From Salinicola halophyticus (GTDB lineage Bacteria; Pseudomonadota; Gammaproteobacteria; Pseudomonadales; Halomonadaceae), in the NCBI RefSeq assembly GCF_003206695.1, contig NZ_PZJN01000008.1, positions 136,999 to 200,998 of the forward strand: DNA of 64,000 nt, given 5' to 3'. A program made the translations under genes and the position numbers. This document shows, one piece after another, positions 54,755 to 63,436 of this stretch (the first letter of the stretch is position 1; every line of letters starts with the position of its first letter). Below the pieces are notes generated by a model. That model saw only the letters and a list, made by a program, of their open reading frames with translations, was not told the origin of the DNA and did no database searches.

Positions 54755-54941
54755 CAGCGGATCCAGCTCCCTTCGTCGGATCCAACTCTGCGTGCCCCGC
54801 TAACAGCTCCCTGCCTGTAAACCGGCTCGTACATTCGAGGCTTGTCATTGAAGACTCGCACACTGCCGGCTAGCGCGGTGTCGGCTCGTATATGGGAAGT
54901 GCCTAGATAAATACGGATAGGCTCGGCGGCCGGGATGATGC

Positions 54942-55619
54942 TCAACCGTCGAGATGCCGGATCCACTGGCGTACGCGCCAGCGTTGCAATCGGTTGGCGT
55001 AGCGCTTGGTATCCAGCGATACCGGCACCAGCGTGCAAGCCTCGTCGTCGCTCATATGGAGACGGAAACGACGCTCGGCACCGATCGGATGATCTTCACT
55101 GCCGTAGATGGCCACCACGCGGATATCGAGAAAGTGGAAGACCGTATCGTCCGTGGGCCGATCATGATCGAGTGCTACGTCATGGACGCTGCACAGACGT
55201 CTCAGAATCGTTTCGAACGTTCCAACATGACTGAAACTGCCGGGCAGCATGGGGCCCTGACTGGAACGCATCCCTTCTTCACCCTCCTCGCTCTTTGCTG
55301 GGGAAGAATCAGAATCCTCGGAGTCGGACCCGTTCTGCCGATGATCGGCCTCGAAATCGATCATGTCGTTGGTCAACGACCCCTTGCTGGTGTGCAAGGT
55401 CACGATGATGTGTTCCAGGAAGATTGGCTCGGAACTCATGTTACTGATCAGACAGAGCGCGGAGAGATCGTTGCCGTGACCACGATTGATGATGATCCGC
55501 GGACGCCGGGTGCGGGCAAAGTTTCGATAAAGAATCTGGGCGTAAAAAAACCAGACGAAGAGCGTCAGTATGCTCGTGATGGCGCTGATGGATTGACTAT
55601 GTGCGGACAACCATTCCAT
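54942..55619 (-). CDS. Membrane-anchored protein of unknown function
   Basis: A 225-residue protein. An N-terminal span (ISAITSILTLFVWFFYAQILYRNF) is followed by RRPRIIINRGHGNDLSALCLISNMSSEPIFLEHIIVTL, a beta-rich domain also seen in other halomonad genomes by impression. The middle region is acidic (SEDSDSSPAKSEEGEEG). No function known. Confidence 0.68.
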   Translation of the reverse strand: MEWLSAHSQSISAITSILTLFVWFFYAQILYRNFARTRRPRIIINRGHGNDLSALCLISNMSSEPIFLEHIIVTLHTSKGSLTNDMIDFEADHRQNGSDSEDSDSSPAKSEEGEEGMRSSQGPMLPGSFSHVGTFETILRRLCSVHDVALDHDRPTDDTVFHFLDIRVVAIYGSEDHPIGAERRFRLHMSDDEACTLVPVSLDTKRYANRLQRWRVRQWIRHLDG

Positions 55620-55769
55620 GGTCGTGATTAACCCCTACCTGCGTGACGAAAAACGCTAATGTAAGCGACAGCGCTGACAAGCGATATAACGTAGTTTGCA
55701 TGACGGGATCGATGGAATGGCCGATCGACTCAGGCCCCTAGCTACAAATCCTGAAACCAAAAACACTGA

Positions 55770-55991
55770 AACACGAAAGGCGGGCCTGGCGGCCCGCCTT
55801 CAACTTACCCGTTCAAGCCCGGACTCCTGTCCTTTCATGACGTCTTCCTGACGAAAAGCGGCTTACGGTAATGCTTGAGCCTGACCACCATCGTCCTGAT
55901 GCCGACAGGCCGGCAGTCATCCTTGACTGCGACTCCAACTCATCCGTGTATCCCTTCACCCATCCTTGGGTGTGATGAGTCAGCTAACGAA
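55770..55991 (-). ncRNA. CsrB/RsmZ-type CsrA-sequestering small RNA
   Basis: Predicted ~220-nt RNA on the minus strand. Five hairpins each show GGA in the loop: CACCC-AAGGAT-GGGTG (55957-55972), CAGTC-AAGGAT-GACTG (55914-55929), CATC-AGGAC-GATG (55889-55901), CGTC-AGGAA-GACG (55841-55853) and GGAC-AGGA-GTCC (55821-55832). More GGA motifs (GAAGGGATAC, CACGGATGAG, TTGGAGTC) lie between. The first hairpin is enclosed by ACTCATC/GATGAGT. It ends in the terminator-like stem AAGGCGGGCC/GGCCCGCCTT (55777-55800). GGA-in-loop repeats are the hallmark of RNAs that bind and titrate CsrA/RsmA. Exact ends are estimated. Confidence 0.85.
55777..55800 (-). terminator. Terminator of the CsrB-like RNA
   Basis: Perfect 10-bp stem AAGGCGGGCC / GGCCCGCCTT with a 4-base loop. 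On the minus strand it is followed by TTTCGTGTTT, a short T-rich tail. Confidence 0.75.
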
Positions 55992-55997
55992 GCCAAA

Positions 55998-56024
55998 GTT
56001 ATACAAGAGTTGTTTTTCCGTCAA
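55998..56024 (-). promoter_or_regulatory. Promoter of the CsrB-like RNA
   Basis: Minus strand -35 TTGACG (56024-56019), 15-base spacer and -10 TATAAC (56003-55998). The spacer is short but the -10 is good, and it is placed to start the RNA around 55991. I saw no convincing GacA-type upstream palindrome. Confidence 0.6.
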
Positions 56025-56861
56025 GACTTTTGCGAAACTTTATTGCCGGATGACTCTTTGTAAAGCCGTCCTGCTACTAGTCCTCTTCCCCGACACTGTT
56101 CGCTGGCCCTGCCATGCGCAGAGGGCCGGCTGACTGAAGCGAGAAGATAAGAAACGATGGCGAACGATCATCGAACCGTTCGACTCTCTGTTCAATAGGA
56201 GGGGAAAATCGACGGAAGGACGCCGATTTTCGAGGCACCTGTCCATACCCGCGCCATGAAACCCAATGTCTGAGGACAGAGGGCGCACAACACATCAGCC
56301 GGTTACGCGCCAACTCTTTTCAAGCCCTGAGCCTTGCGACTCATTCCCTGGCCCATGCCACTAACCAGCGCAACGCGCAAGTCCCTTGGTCACGTCCCTG
56401 CAGCAGCCTTCACGAAAAGAGTTGTGACAGATGTTAGATCAATACATTACAGACGGCAAAGCCGCGTACAAAATAAGTCCACCCCTCGCGACGTACCTGC
56501 CCCGATCAGCGAACCATGGTAAGCAATAGATTCTGATACGGACTGCACAAGCTGTTCGACAAGCGCCGTATCGTGGATTGCACGAGGTCGTTGACGCGGT
56601 CATCGTGGCAGCTCGTGGCTCGTGGCTCGTAGCTCGTAGAATGGAACAGCGGGAACAGCGGCGGGGCCAGGCTATGATAAAAGACACGATGAGAGGCGTG
56701 CCTAGGGGGTGGCAGGTGCCGGGCCGATAAAGCCAAACAAATAGGCATATAAATTATTTTTCTTATTACCAAAAATAAAATTGCGCTATTCTACGGTGCT
56801 CTGCTGGGCGAATAGATGGCGCCTCTCTTGCATACATCTCCACTCGAAGGGTCTTGATCTC
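56025..56861. other. Gene-free intergenic region
   Basis: About 840 bp between the CsrB-like RNA and the ABC transporter. Frames are short and lack ribosome sites. It holds the 7-bp tandem repeat at 56611-56638 and an AT-rich stretch around 56735-56785 that is likely to include the transporter promoter. Confidence 0.6.
56611..56638. repeat. 7-bp tandem repeat GCTCGTR, four copies
   Basis: GCTCGTG twice then GCTCGTA twice, without gaps. Part of the same motif (GCTCGTAGCTC) stands at 3-13 of the window, so it may be a dispersed short repeat of this genome. Confidence 0.7.
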
Positions 56862-57644
56862 ATGTCAAAACGTTTGCTGAAAAGCACTTCACTCCGCCGA
56901 GTCACTTTGGCCATGGCGCTGGGGTTGTCGACATCACTGGGCGCCGCAGTGGCGCAAGCCGATACCCTCCGGGTAGGGATGTCTGGGGGCTACTATCCGT
57001 TCACCTACGTCGAGCACGATGATCTCAAGGGGTTCGAGGTCGACCTGATGAATGCGATCGGCGAGATCACTGGCGATGACGTCAAGTTCGTCACGGCAAG
57101 CTTCTCCGGGCTGGCGGGCATGCTGGATTCCAATCGAATCGATACCATCGCCAATCAGATCACCATCACGCCGGAACGTCAGGAGAAGTACCTGTTCAGC
57201 ACCCCTTACGTTTATGACGGTGCCCAGGTCGTGGTTCGCAAGGGTAACGATGCCATCAAGGGCGTCGAGGATCTCAAGGACAAGACGGTCGCCGTCAATC
57301 TTGGCTCCAACTATGAGCAGTTGCTCAACGAACTACCCTACGCGGACCAGATCAACATCAAGACCTACGATTCCAACATCGAACAGGATGTCGCGCTTGG
57401 CCGAGCCGATGCATTCGTCATGGATCGGGTCAGCGCGTCCCAGGTCATCAAGGACAAGCCGCTGCCGCTCCAGTTGGCTGGTCAGCCTTTTTCCAAGATC
57501 GAGAATGCCTATCCCTTCCGCGATGACAAAGCCGGCAAAGCACTCCGAGATCGTGTCAACGACGCCCTCGCGAAGTTACGTGATAGCGGCAAGCTGGGCG
57601 ATCTTTCCAATAAGTGGTTCGGATCCGATATCACCCAGCCGTGA
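56862..57644 (+). CDS. Amino-acid ABC transporter substrate-binding protein
   Basis: A 260-residue periplasmic protein starting at MSKRLLKSTSLRRV. Signal peptide with cleavage near AQA-DTL. The solute-binding domain 3 pattern includes LRVGMSGGYYPFTYVEHDDLKGFEVDLMNAIG and NQITITPERQEKYLFSTPYV. It resembles FliY/TcyA-type cystine-binding proteins (inference for the substrate). First of a three-gene transporter set. Confidence 0.88.
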   Translation: MSKRLLKSTSLRRVTLAMALGLSTSLGAAVAQADTLRVGMSGGYYPFTYVEHDDLKGFEVDLMNAIGEITGDDVKFVTASFSGLAGMLDSNRIDTIANQITITPERQEKYLFSTPYVYDGAQVVVRKGNDAIKGVEDLKDKTVAVNLGSNYEQLLNELPYADQINIKTYDSNIEQDVALGRADAFVMDRVSASQVIKDKPLPLQLAGQPFSKIENAYPFRDDKAGKALRDRVNDALAKLRDSGKLGDLSNKWFGSDITQP

Positions 57645-57734
57645 TCGGTACCGAGCATCGCTGGCCCATGACGCCGATCGACGTCATGGGCCTTTCCATT
57701 ATTTGAAGTCGCCAGCCGCGGAGCGCCAAGGCCT

Positions 57735-58409
57735 ATGCACGCCCTCGATTTCGACTACATGCTGGGCCTGGTGCCCATTCTCCTGAGCTATCTGCCGCTG
57801 ACTCTGGAAATGGCGGCCGCCGGTATGGCCTGTGCACTGGTGCTGGCCTGTCTGCTGGCCGTCATCCGGGTAACCCGCGTTCCCGGCCTCAACGCGTTCG
57901 CCCTGCTGTTCATCTCGTTCTTTCGGGGCACGCCACTGCTCGTTCAGCTGTTTCTGTTCTACTACGGGCTACCCCAGGTGCTGACCTTTCTGGTTGCGAT
58001 CAACGGTATCACCGCCACCATCCTCGGCCTGACACTGCATTTTTCAGCCTATATGGCGGAATCGATTCGCGCGGCGATCGTCGGCATCGATCGTAGCCAG
58101 ACCGAAGCCGCGCTCTCCATCGGCATGACCCGAGCGCAACTGATGCGGCGAATCGTGCTGCCCCAGGCGACCCGTGTCGCGACGCCGACACTGATGAATT
58201 ACTTTATCGACATGATCAAGTCGACATCACTGGCCTTCACCCTCGGCGTCACCGAGCTGATGGGCGCAACCCAGAAAGAGGCCGCCGGGAGTTTTCTCTA
58301 TTTTGAGGCCTTCCTGGTCGTCGCGGTGATCTACTGGATCGTGGTCGAAGCGCTCTCCTGGATCCAGAAATGGCTGGAAAAACGACTCAATCGGGCTTAT
58401 CAGCGATGA
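57735..58409 (+). CDS. Amino-acid ABC transporter permease
   Basis: A 224-residue permease of the HisM/GlnP type with about five spans. The EAA loop reads EAALSIGMTRAQLMRRIVLPQATRVATPTLMNYFIDMIKSTSLAF. It follows the binding protein by 90 bp and overlaps the ATPase start by four bases. Confidence 0.92.
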   Translation: MHALDFDYMLGLVPILLSYLPLTLEMAAAGMACALVLACLLAVIRVTRVPGLNAFALLFISFFRGTPLLVQLFLFYYGLPQVLTFLVAINGITATILGLTLHFSAYMAESIRAAIVGIDRSQTEAALSIGMTRAQLMRRIVLPQATRVATPTLMNYFIDMIKSTSLAFTLGVTELMGATQKEAAGSFLYFEAFLVVAVIYWIVVEALSWIQKWLEKRLNRAYQR

Positions 58410-59152
58410 TCGAACTCAAGGGTATCCGCAAGCAATTCGGCGACCATGTCGTCTTCGACGAGATCGACCTCAGCCTGGACCGCGGTGAGATCATCGTGAT
58501 CGTCGGGCCCTCGGGGACCGGCAAGTCCACGCTGCTGCGCTGCATCAACTTCCTCGAGACGCCCGACGCCGGCCACCTGACCGTCGGCGATCTCAGCTTC
58601 GATACCACTCGCGCCACCCAAGATCAGATCCTCGCGCTCAGGCGACGTACCGCCTTCGTGTTCCAGAACTACGCTCTGTTCGCCAACAAGACCGCGCTCC
58701 AGAACGTTGCCGAAGGGATGATCGTGGTCGATCGCGTCCCCAAGGCCAAGGCATACGCCAGGGCGCGCGAGATTCTCGAGCGTATCGGCCTGGCCGACAA
58801 GGCCGATGCCTACCCCGCCTCGCTTTCCGGCGGCCAGCAGCAGCGCGTGGGTATCGGTCGGGCAATGGCCGCCAATGCCGACGTCATTCTGTTCGACGAA
58901 CCGACCTCGTCGCTGGATCCGCAATGGGTGGAAGAAGTGCTCGGCCTGATGAAACAGCTAGCGGCCGAGCATCAGACCATGATCGTCGTGACCCATGAAA
59001 TGCAGTTTGCCCGCGAGGTCGCCGACCGCGTGGTGTTCATGGATCAGGGTCGGATCATCGAGCAGGCGCCGCCCGCGGAACTGTTCAGCCAACCCAAGGA
59101 TGAACGCACGCAGCAGTTCCTGCGCAAGATCCTGGCAGCGAACGTCGGCTGA
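58406..59152 (+). CDS. Amino-acid ABC transporter ATP-binding protein
   Basis: A 248-residue ATPase starting at MIELKGIRKQFG. Walker A GPSGTGKST, Q-loop VFQNYALF, signature LSGGQQQR, Walker B VILFDEPTS and switch VVTHEM are all present. It belongs to the polar amino acid family and is coupled by ATGA to the permease. Confidence 0.95.
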   Translation: MIELKGIRKQFGDHVVFDEIDLSLDRGEIIVIVGPSGTGKSTLLRCINFLETPDAGHLTVGDLSFDTTRATQDQILALRRRTAFVFQNYALFANKTALQNVAEGMIVVDRVPKAKAYARAREILERIGLADKADAYPASLSGGQQQRVGIGRAMAANADVILFDEPTSSLDPQWVEEVLGLMKQLAAEHQTMIVVTHEMQFAREVADRVVFMDQGRIIEQAPPAELFSQPKDERTQQFLRKILAANVG

Positions 59153-59173
59153 TCGACGCCCGCCGCGCTGGGG

Positions 59174-60685
59174 TCAGCGCCTTGAGGACGATCTTGAAAA
59201 AGTGCTCTTAGAGGCTTTTGAAAACCCCGGCGCGCTGATCGCGAAGAAGCGTTCGACCACGTCGTCCCGCACGGGTGGGGTCAGGCACGAGACGACCACG
59301 AACAGTGGCAGATTGACCATCAATCCCCAGAATCCGGCGTGAATCCCCAGAGGATTGGGCCAGATCAGCGTGAACGCCAGCGTGACGCTGAACCCGCTCG
59401 CGATCCCGGCCAGTACGCCCCACCGCGACGCGCGGGTCCACAGGAACATGCCGATGAACGCCGGCAGCACCTGCGTCGCGAACCCCAGTCCGACCAGCAG
59501 GATCATGATCAGGTTGCTCGGTTCACTGATCGCCACCGGCGCCACGATCAGCGCCATGATCGGTATCAACAGGCGCCGGGCCAGACGGGCGGTGGTCGCT
59601 TCACTGAGACGAAACAGGGGTTGAGCAATATCCTTGGCATAGGCCATCGACACCGAATGCAGAAACGGTTCGCAGGAGGACATCGCCGCGGCCAAGGTCC
59701 CCGCCCCCAATAGCCCTACCAACCAGCTCGGCAGATGCTGCAGGGCGTACTCGAGCGCCACGGTATCCGCTCGATCGAGGTTGGGCAGCGCGGTGATCCC
59801 GATGAACCCCACCACCACCATCGGCAGTACGACGATGTAATAGGTCGGTAGCCAGGTGGCGCTGCGCCGGATGGTCTCGGCCGAGCGCGCGCTCATCCAC
59901 TGACTCCAGACCGGCGGCATGAACGACAGCATCGATACGATGATCGAGGTGGTCCAGAACGCGAAGCTCATCTTGCCGTCACCGCCAGGCAGGGTCAGAA
60001 AGGCGGGCCGTTCACTGGCCAGCCGATCGAAGACACCCGCGAAGCCCAGCTCGCCGGTGGCGTGATGCGCCGCCCACAGTCCGACCGTCCAGGCCACGAC
60101 CAGCATCAATATGCCCTGAAAGGCATTGGTCAGGCCTATCGCTCGCTGACCGCTGACGTAGAGATAGATCGCGATGACGCCCAGAATCACCACCACGCCC
60201 GCCCAAACGGGGATGCGCCCGCCACTCATCACCGACAGGATATAGGCCGAACCGATAGTCTGAAGCACCGCGTAGGCGAGCGAGCCGATCGACATGACCA
60301 GCGCCGCCAGCCCGCCAAGCAGCGGGCTCTGGTAGCGATCGGCAATTGCCGCGCCTTGAGTCACGTGGCCGAAGCGCTGACCGAAGGCCCATACCTTGGG
60401 ACCGCAATACCATGCCACCAACGCCAGATAGGAGAGATAGATCACCACATAGAAGACCGCCACCCCCTTGCTGTAGGCCCAGCCCGGCGCGCCCATGAAG
60501 GTATAGGCGCTGATGCTGCCGGCAGCGATCAGCAGATAGAGCGTGACAGGCCCCATGCTGCGCCCGGCCACGCCCCACTCCTCCAGGCTATCCATGACGC
60601 GCCCGCCTCGCGCCCGCAAGCCGATGAACAGCGCAATGCCGATATAGCCCAACGTGATCCACAGCGGTAACAGACTAGTCGTCAT
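59174..60685 (-). CDS. Sodium/solute symporter (SSS family)
   Basis: A 503-residue transporter with about 13 hydrophobic segments. Typical SSS features are SLEEWGVAGRSMGPVTLYLLIAAGSISAYTFMGAPGWAY near the N terminus and GAGTLAAAMSSCEPFLHSVSMAYAKDIAQPL (sodium-binding serine region). The substrate cannot be read from the sequence. A small hydrophobic partner gene overlaps its start. Confidence 0.9.
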   Translation of the reverse strand: MTTSLLPLWITLGYIGIALFIGLRARGGRVMDSLEEWGVAGRSMGPVTLYLLIAAGSISAYTFMGAPGWAYSKGVAVFYVVIYLSYLALVAWYCGPKVWAFGQRFGHVTQGAAIADRYQSPLLGGLAALVMSIGSLAYAVLQTIGSAYILSVMSGGRIPVWAGVVVILGVIAIYLYVSGQRAIGLTNAFQGILMLVVAWTVGLWAAHHATGELGFAGVFDRLASERPAFLTLPGGDGKMSFAFWTTSIIVSMLSFMPPVWSQWMSARSAETIRRSATWLPTYYIVVLPMVVVGFIGITALPNLDRADTVALEYALQHLPSWLVGLLGAGTLAAAMSSCEPFLHSVSMAYAKDIAQPLFRLSEATTARLARRLLIPIMALIVAPVAISEPSNLIMILLVGLGFATQVLPAFIGMFLWTRASRWGVLAGIASGFSVTLAFTLIWPNPLGIHAGFWGLMVNLPLFVVVSCLTPPVRDDVVERFFAISAPGFSKASKSTFSRSSSRR

Positions 60686-60905
60686 GTGAAGAGGCCTTGA
60701 GCCAACGGTTGGCGATCAGCATGACGAGCCAGCAGCCCAGCACGATCAAATAGGTCCACACGGCAATCCAGGGCAATCCCAGCCAAAGTCGCGGTTGATT
60801 GAGCCAGCCGATCACCGGCCACAGGCCTAGAGCGATCAGCCCCACGAACATCAGAGTCAAAGTCCACCCCATCCCTGAACGCGGACGGACGACAAAATGT
60901 TTCAT
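60675..60905 (-). CDS. Small two-span partner protein of the symporter
   Basis: A 76-residue protein starting at MKHFVVRPRSGMGWTLTLMFVGLIALGLWPVIGWLNQP, second span LPWIAVWTYLIVLGCWLVMLIANRWL. Its stop overlaps the symporter start by 11 bp. Such short proteins (YhdT/DUF485/DUF4212-like) often accompany SSS transporters. Confidence 0.75.
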   Translation of the reverse strand: MKHFVVRPRSGMGWTLTLMFVGLIALGLWPVIGWLNQPRLWLGLPWIAVWTYLIVLGCWLVMLIANRWLKASSHDD

Positions 60906-61213
60906 CGAGATGCTTAACCTTTGAAGATCCAGCCGTTGAAAATCCGGCTTTTTGAAAAATCCAGCCCTGGGAGAATCAGGCGTCGTAAAGCGCGGCGCGC
61001 GCATAGAATAACGCATCGCGATCGGCAGTCTGCACCCTGCGTCGTATCGCTGTAGCATTTTCTCTTCTAGTCTAGTGACGCGTCACCCGCCGGGTGTCCT
61101 TTTGCCTGAGCGCTATCTACGGTGCCTGAGCACTCATCGACGATTATTCAGCGACGAGCTGCGCGACAGGGATCAGTGCGTGATATCGGTAGCCGAACAA
61201 TACGAGGACAAAC

Positions 61214-62032
61214 ATGAAAGGGAACCACCTCAGTCTACGCGAGTGGCTGCAACATACGGCATCGGCTGGCTATATCGCCAAAGGGCTGATCTATCTGACG
61301 ATCGGCTGGTTGGCCCTGCTGACTACGATAGGTCTTGGCGGCAGCGAAAGCGGGGCCTCGGATGTCATCCGCAAGATCGCGCTGTGGCCTTTCGGGCGGG
61401 TATTGCTGGCCATACTTGGTCTGGGACTGATCGCTTACGTGCTGTGGCGTCTGGCCCAGGCGGTCTGGGATACCGAGCGCAAGGGCAACGACTGGAAGGG
61501 CTGGATTCAACGACTGGGATTCGTGATCAGCGGTAGCCTATACGTCACGCTCGCTTGGCAATGTGCGACGCTGGTGTTCCAGAGCTTCGCCCAGTCGCAG
61601 AGCAGCGGATCCTCGCAAAGCACCGAACGTCTGATGGGCCTCCCTGGCGGGCGCTGGCTACTGTTGCTCATCGGGCTTGTGTTCATCGGCGTCGGCATCC
61701 ATCAGCTGATCCGCGCCTGGAAACGCTCCTATCGCAAGAACTGGCACCTGCAGAGCCGGCCCAACCCTCCCCTGCCATTGCTCGAGGCCATCGCGCGCCT
61801 GGGCCTGGCGGCTCGTGGCGTCACCTTCGTGCTGATAGGGGGGTTGCTGGCGCTGGCGGCCTGGCGTCTTTCGCCCAGCGATGCTCAAGGTCTCAGCGCC
61901 GCGCTGGATCTGCTGGCTCACCAGCCTTTCGGGGATTACCTGCTGGGTGCGGTCGCAATAGGGCTGATAGCGTACGGTGGTTACTGCTTCATCAATGCCG
62001 GCTATCGCCGGGTCAGACATCCCAAGAATTGA
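61214..62032 (+). CDS. DUF1206 membrane protein
   Basis: A 272-residue protein with three repeated two-span DUF1206 units, each of the form GYIAKGLIYLTIGWLAL / LGLGLIAYVLWRLAQAVWD (the others start GFVISGSLYVTLAWQC and GLAARGVTFVLIGGLLAL). Membrane protein of unknown function, common in actinobacteria and some proteobacteria. Confidence 0.88.
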   Translation: MKGNHLSLREWLQHTASAGYIAKGLIYLTIGWLALLTTIGLGGSESGASDVIRKIALWPFGRVLLAILGLGLIAYVLWRLAQAVWDTERKGNDWKGWIQRLGFVISGSLYVTLAWQCATLVFQSFAQSQSSGSSQSTERLMGLPGGRWLLLLIGLVFIGVGIHQLIRAWKRSYRKNWHLQSRPNPPLPLLEAIARLGLAARGVTFVLIGGLLALAAWRLSPSDAQGLSAALDLLAHQPFGDYLLGAVAIGLIAYGGYCFINAGYRRVRHPKN

Positions 62033-62086
62033 CCCTGAAGAGCTTCCGCCGACCGATGCCACTGCGTGTTGACTTGAGAAAAGGCG

Positions 62087-62110
62087 AAAAAAAGACCGCC
62101 GAGGCGGTCT
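62087..62110 (-). terminator. Terminator of the secreted repeat protein gene
   Basis: Stem AGACCGCC / GGCGGTCT with a 2-base loop; on the minus strand it is followed by seven T. It lies between the convergent ends of the DUF1206 gene and the gene at 62183. Confidence 0.85.
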
Positions 62111-62182
62111 GAAGTCGATCGACGCAGCTAACCAAGCAACACGCCGCCCGGAATGCAGCGGCGTCGCGGGATAGCTCCTGGC

Positions 62183-62620
62183 TTACTGCGGCGCGCCTGT
62201 ATTGAGTGGCTCGCTGTTGACGGAGTCCTTGCCAGCCACGCCTTCCTGATCACTGCCGCTCATGGGCGCGCTGTTGTCCATCGTGGGTTGCATTGCGTCG
62301 GCATTGCCATGGCTGGGCATGCCCTTCACCATCCCGTCACGGTTAGCGCTATCCTTGCTCGCCATCCCCATCTGATCACTGCTGCTGTTGGGCGCACTAT
62401 CGTCCATGGCATTGCTAGCGGAAGACGTATGTGACGAAGAAGACATCCCATTGATCATCGCATCACGATTGGTGCTGTCCTTGCTCGCCATGCCCATCTG
62501 ATCGCTGCTGCTGTTGGGCGCGCTATCGTCCATGGCGGTCTGTGCCACGGATGCACCGCTCAACATGACCAACATCAAACCGGTAGCGAGACCGAAACGG
62601 CGGCTAGTAGAGATTTTCAT
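62183..62620 (-). CDS. Secreted repeat protein
   Basis: A 145-residue protein with a signal peptide (MKISTSRRFGLATGLMLVMLSGASVAQ). The mature part has three tandem copies of a ~36-residue unit built on DDSAPNSSSDQMGMASKDS followed by NRDxMxxGM; the third copy is divergent (DNSAPMSGSDQEGVAGKDS). It is rich in Ser, Met, Asp and Asn and presumably disordered. Function unknown; the Met-rich repeats could bind metal (inference). Confidence 0.75.
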   Translation of the reverse strand: MKISTSRRFGLATGLMLVMLSGASVAQTAMDDSAPNSSSDQMGMASKDSTNRDAMINGMSSSSHTSSASNAMDDSAPNSSSDQMGMASKDSANRDGMVKGMPSHGNADAMQPTMDNSAPMSGSDQEGVAGKDSVNSEPLNTGAPQ

Positions 62621-62753
62621 AAGAGGCTCCTGCAGTATCGATGATCGAACGTGGCGTCACGTCCGAGACGTTCCCTGACAAAGCGGCGTTGGTCGCCTGT
62701 CAATGAATACGCCGACGCATCGAGTTCAGATGCATGCCCCTCATTCAATCTTC

Positions 62754-63359
62754 TCAGCCCAGCATCAGCGCGCCACCGGCGGCGGCGATGGCAGCGCCGA
62801 TCCCGCGCAGCCAGCGGCTGTCTCGCTGCATCAACCAGTTGCCGGTGAAACGCCCAACCAGCGTGATGGCGACGCTGGCAATGACGAAACCGAGCGCATA
62901 GAGGGCCGCCGAGGCGCCCGGTGCCAGTTCGCTGCCGTGAGCGTGGCCGTGCAGCAGAATGAACGCGAACACCAGCGATCCGCCCAAGGCGCTGGGCAAC
63001 TTGACCAGGCTGGCCAGCAGTACCCCTGCCAGCAGAACGCTCGATGCAATTCCGAACTCGACGCCGAGCAGCGGCACGCCCGCCCAGGCGAGCCCGGCAC
63101 CGGCGACCATGCCCAGCGCGATCAACAGCGGCATGGCTCGACGCAGCGCAGGCGCCTGACGGCAGCTCCACAAACCGATCGCCAGCATCGCGAGCAGATG
63201 GTCGAGGCCGGACAACGGATGCATCAGCCCGGCAAAGAAGCTTCCACCGTGGGTATGCGGCAACGGCCCGGGATGCGCCAGGGCCGCCGACGCGACCAGC
63301 AACGTCAGCGGCGCGGCCAGCCAGGCCAGACGACGAGCAGCGACAGAGGATGAAGTCAT
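62754..63359 (-). CDS. ureJ: HupE/UreJ family membrane protein
   Basis: A 201-residue protein with signal-like N terminus (AAPLTLLVASAALAHPGPLPHTHGG) and six or so spans. The conserved HPLSGLDHLLAMLAIGLW and LLHGHAHGSE histidine motifs belong to HupE/UreJ nickel-related permeases. It lies downstream of ureG on the same strand, so it is part of a urease cluster and probably supplies nickel. Confidence 0.9.
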   Translation of the reverse strand: MTSSSVAARRLAWLAAPLTLLVASAALAHPGPLPHTHGGSFFAGLMHPLSGLDHLLAMLAIGLWSCRQAPALRRAMPLLIALGMVAGAGLAWAGVPLLGVEFGIASSVLLAGVLLASLVKLPSALGGSLVFAFILLHGHAHGSELAPGASAALYALGFVIASVAITLVGRFTGNWLMQRDSRWLRGIGAAIAAAGGALMLG

Positions 63360-63436
63360 GACAGTTCTCCTTGGATCGTACGGCTATTGGCGTACGAATA
63401 TTGAGTTTACGAATATTGTATGCACCGAACGCAACG

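Noticed and set aside
54954-55631. 225-residue plus-strand frame opposite the membrane protein at 54942
   Set aside because: The minus-strand frame has a clear membrane anchor and conserved-looking domain, the plus-strand frame has none.
56040-56110. GacA-type activator palindrome upstream of the CsrB-like RNA
   Set aside because: Only a partial CTTTACAAAG symmetry is seen, not the TGTAAG-N6-CTTACA consensus.
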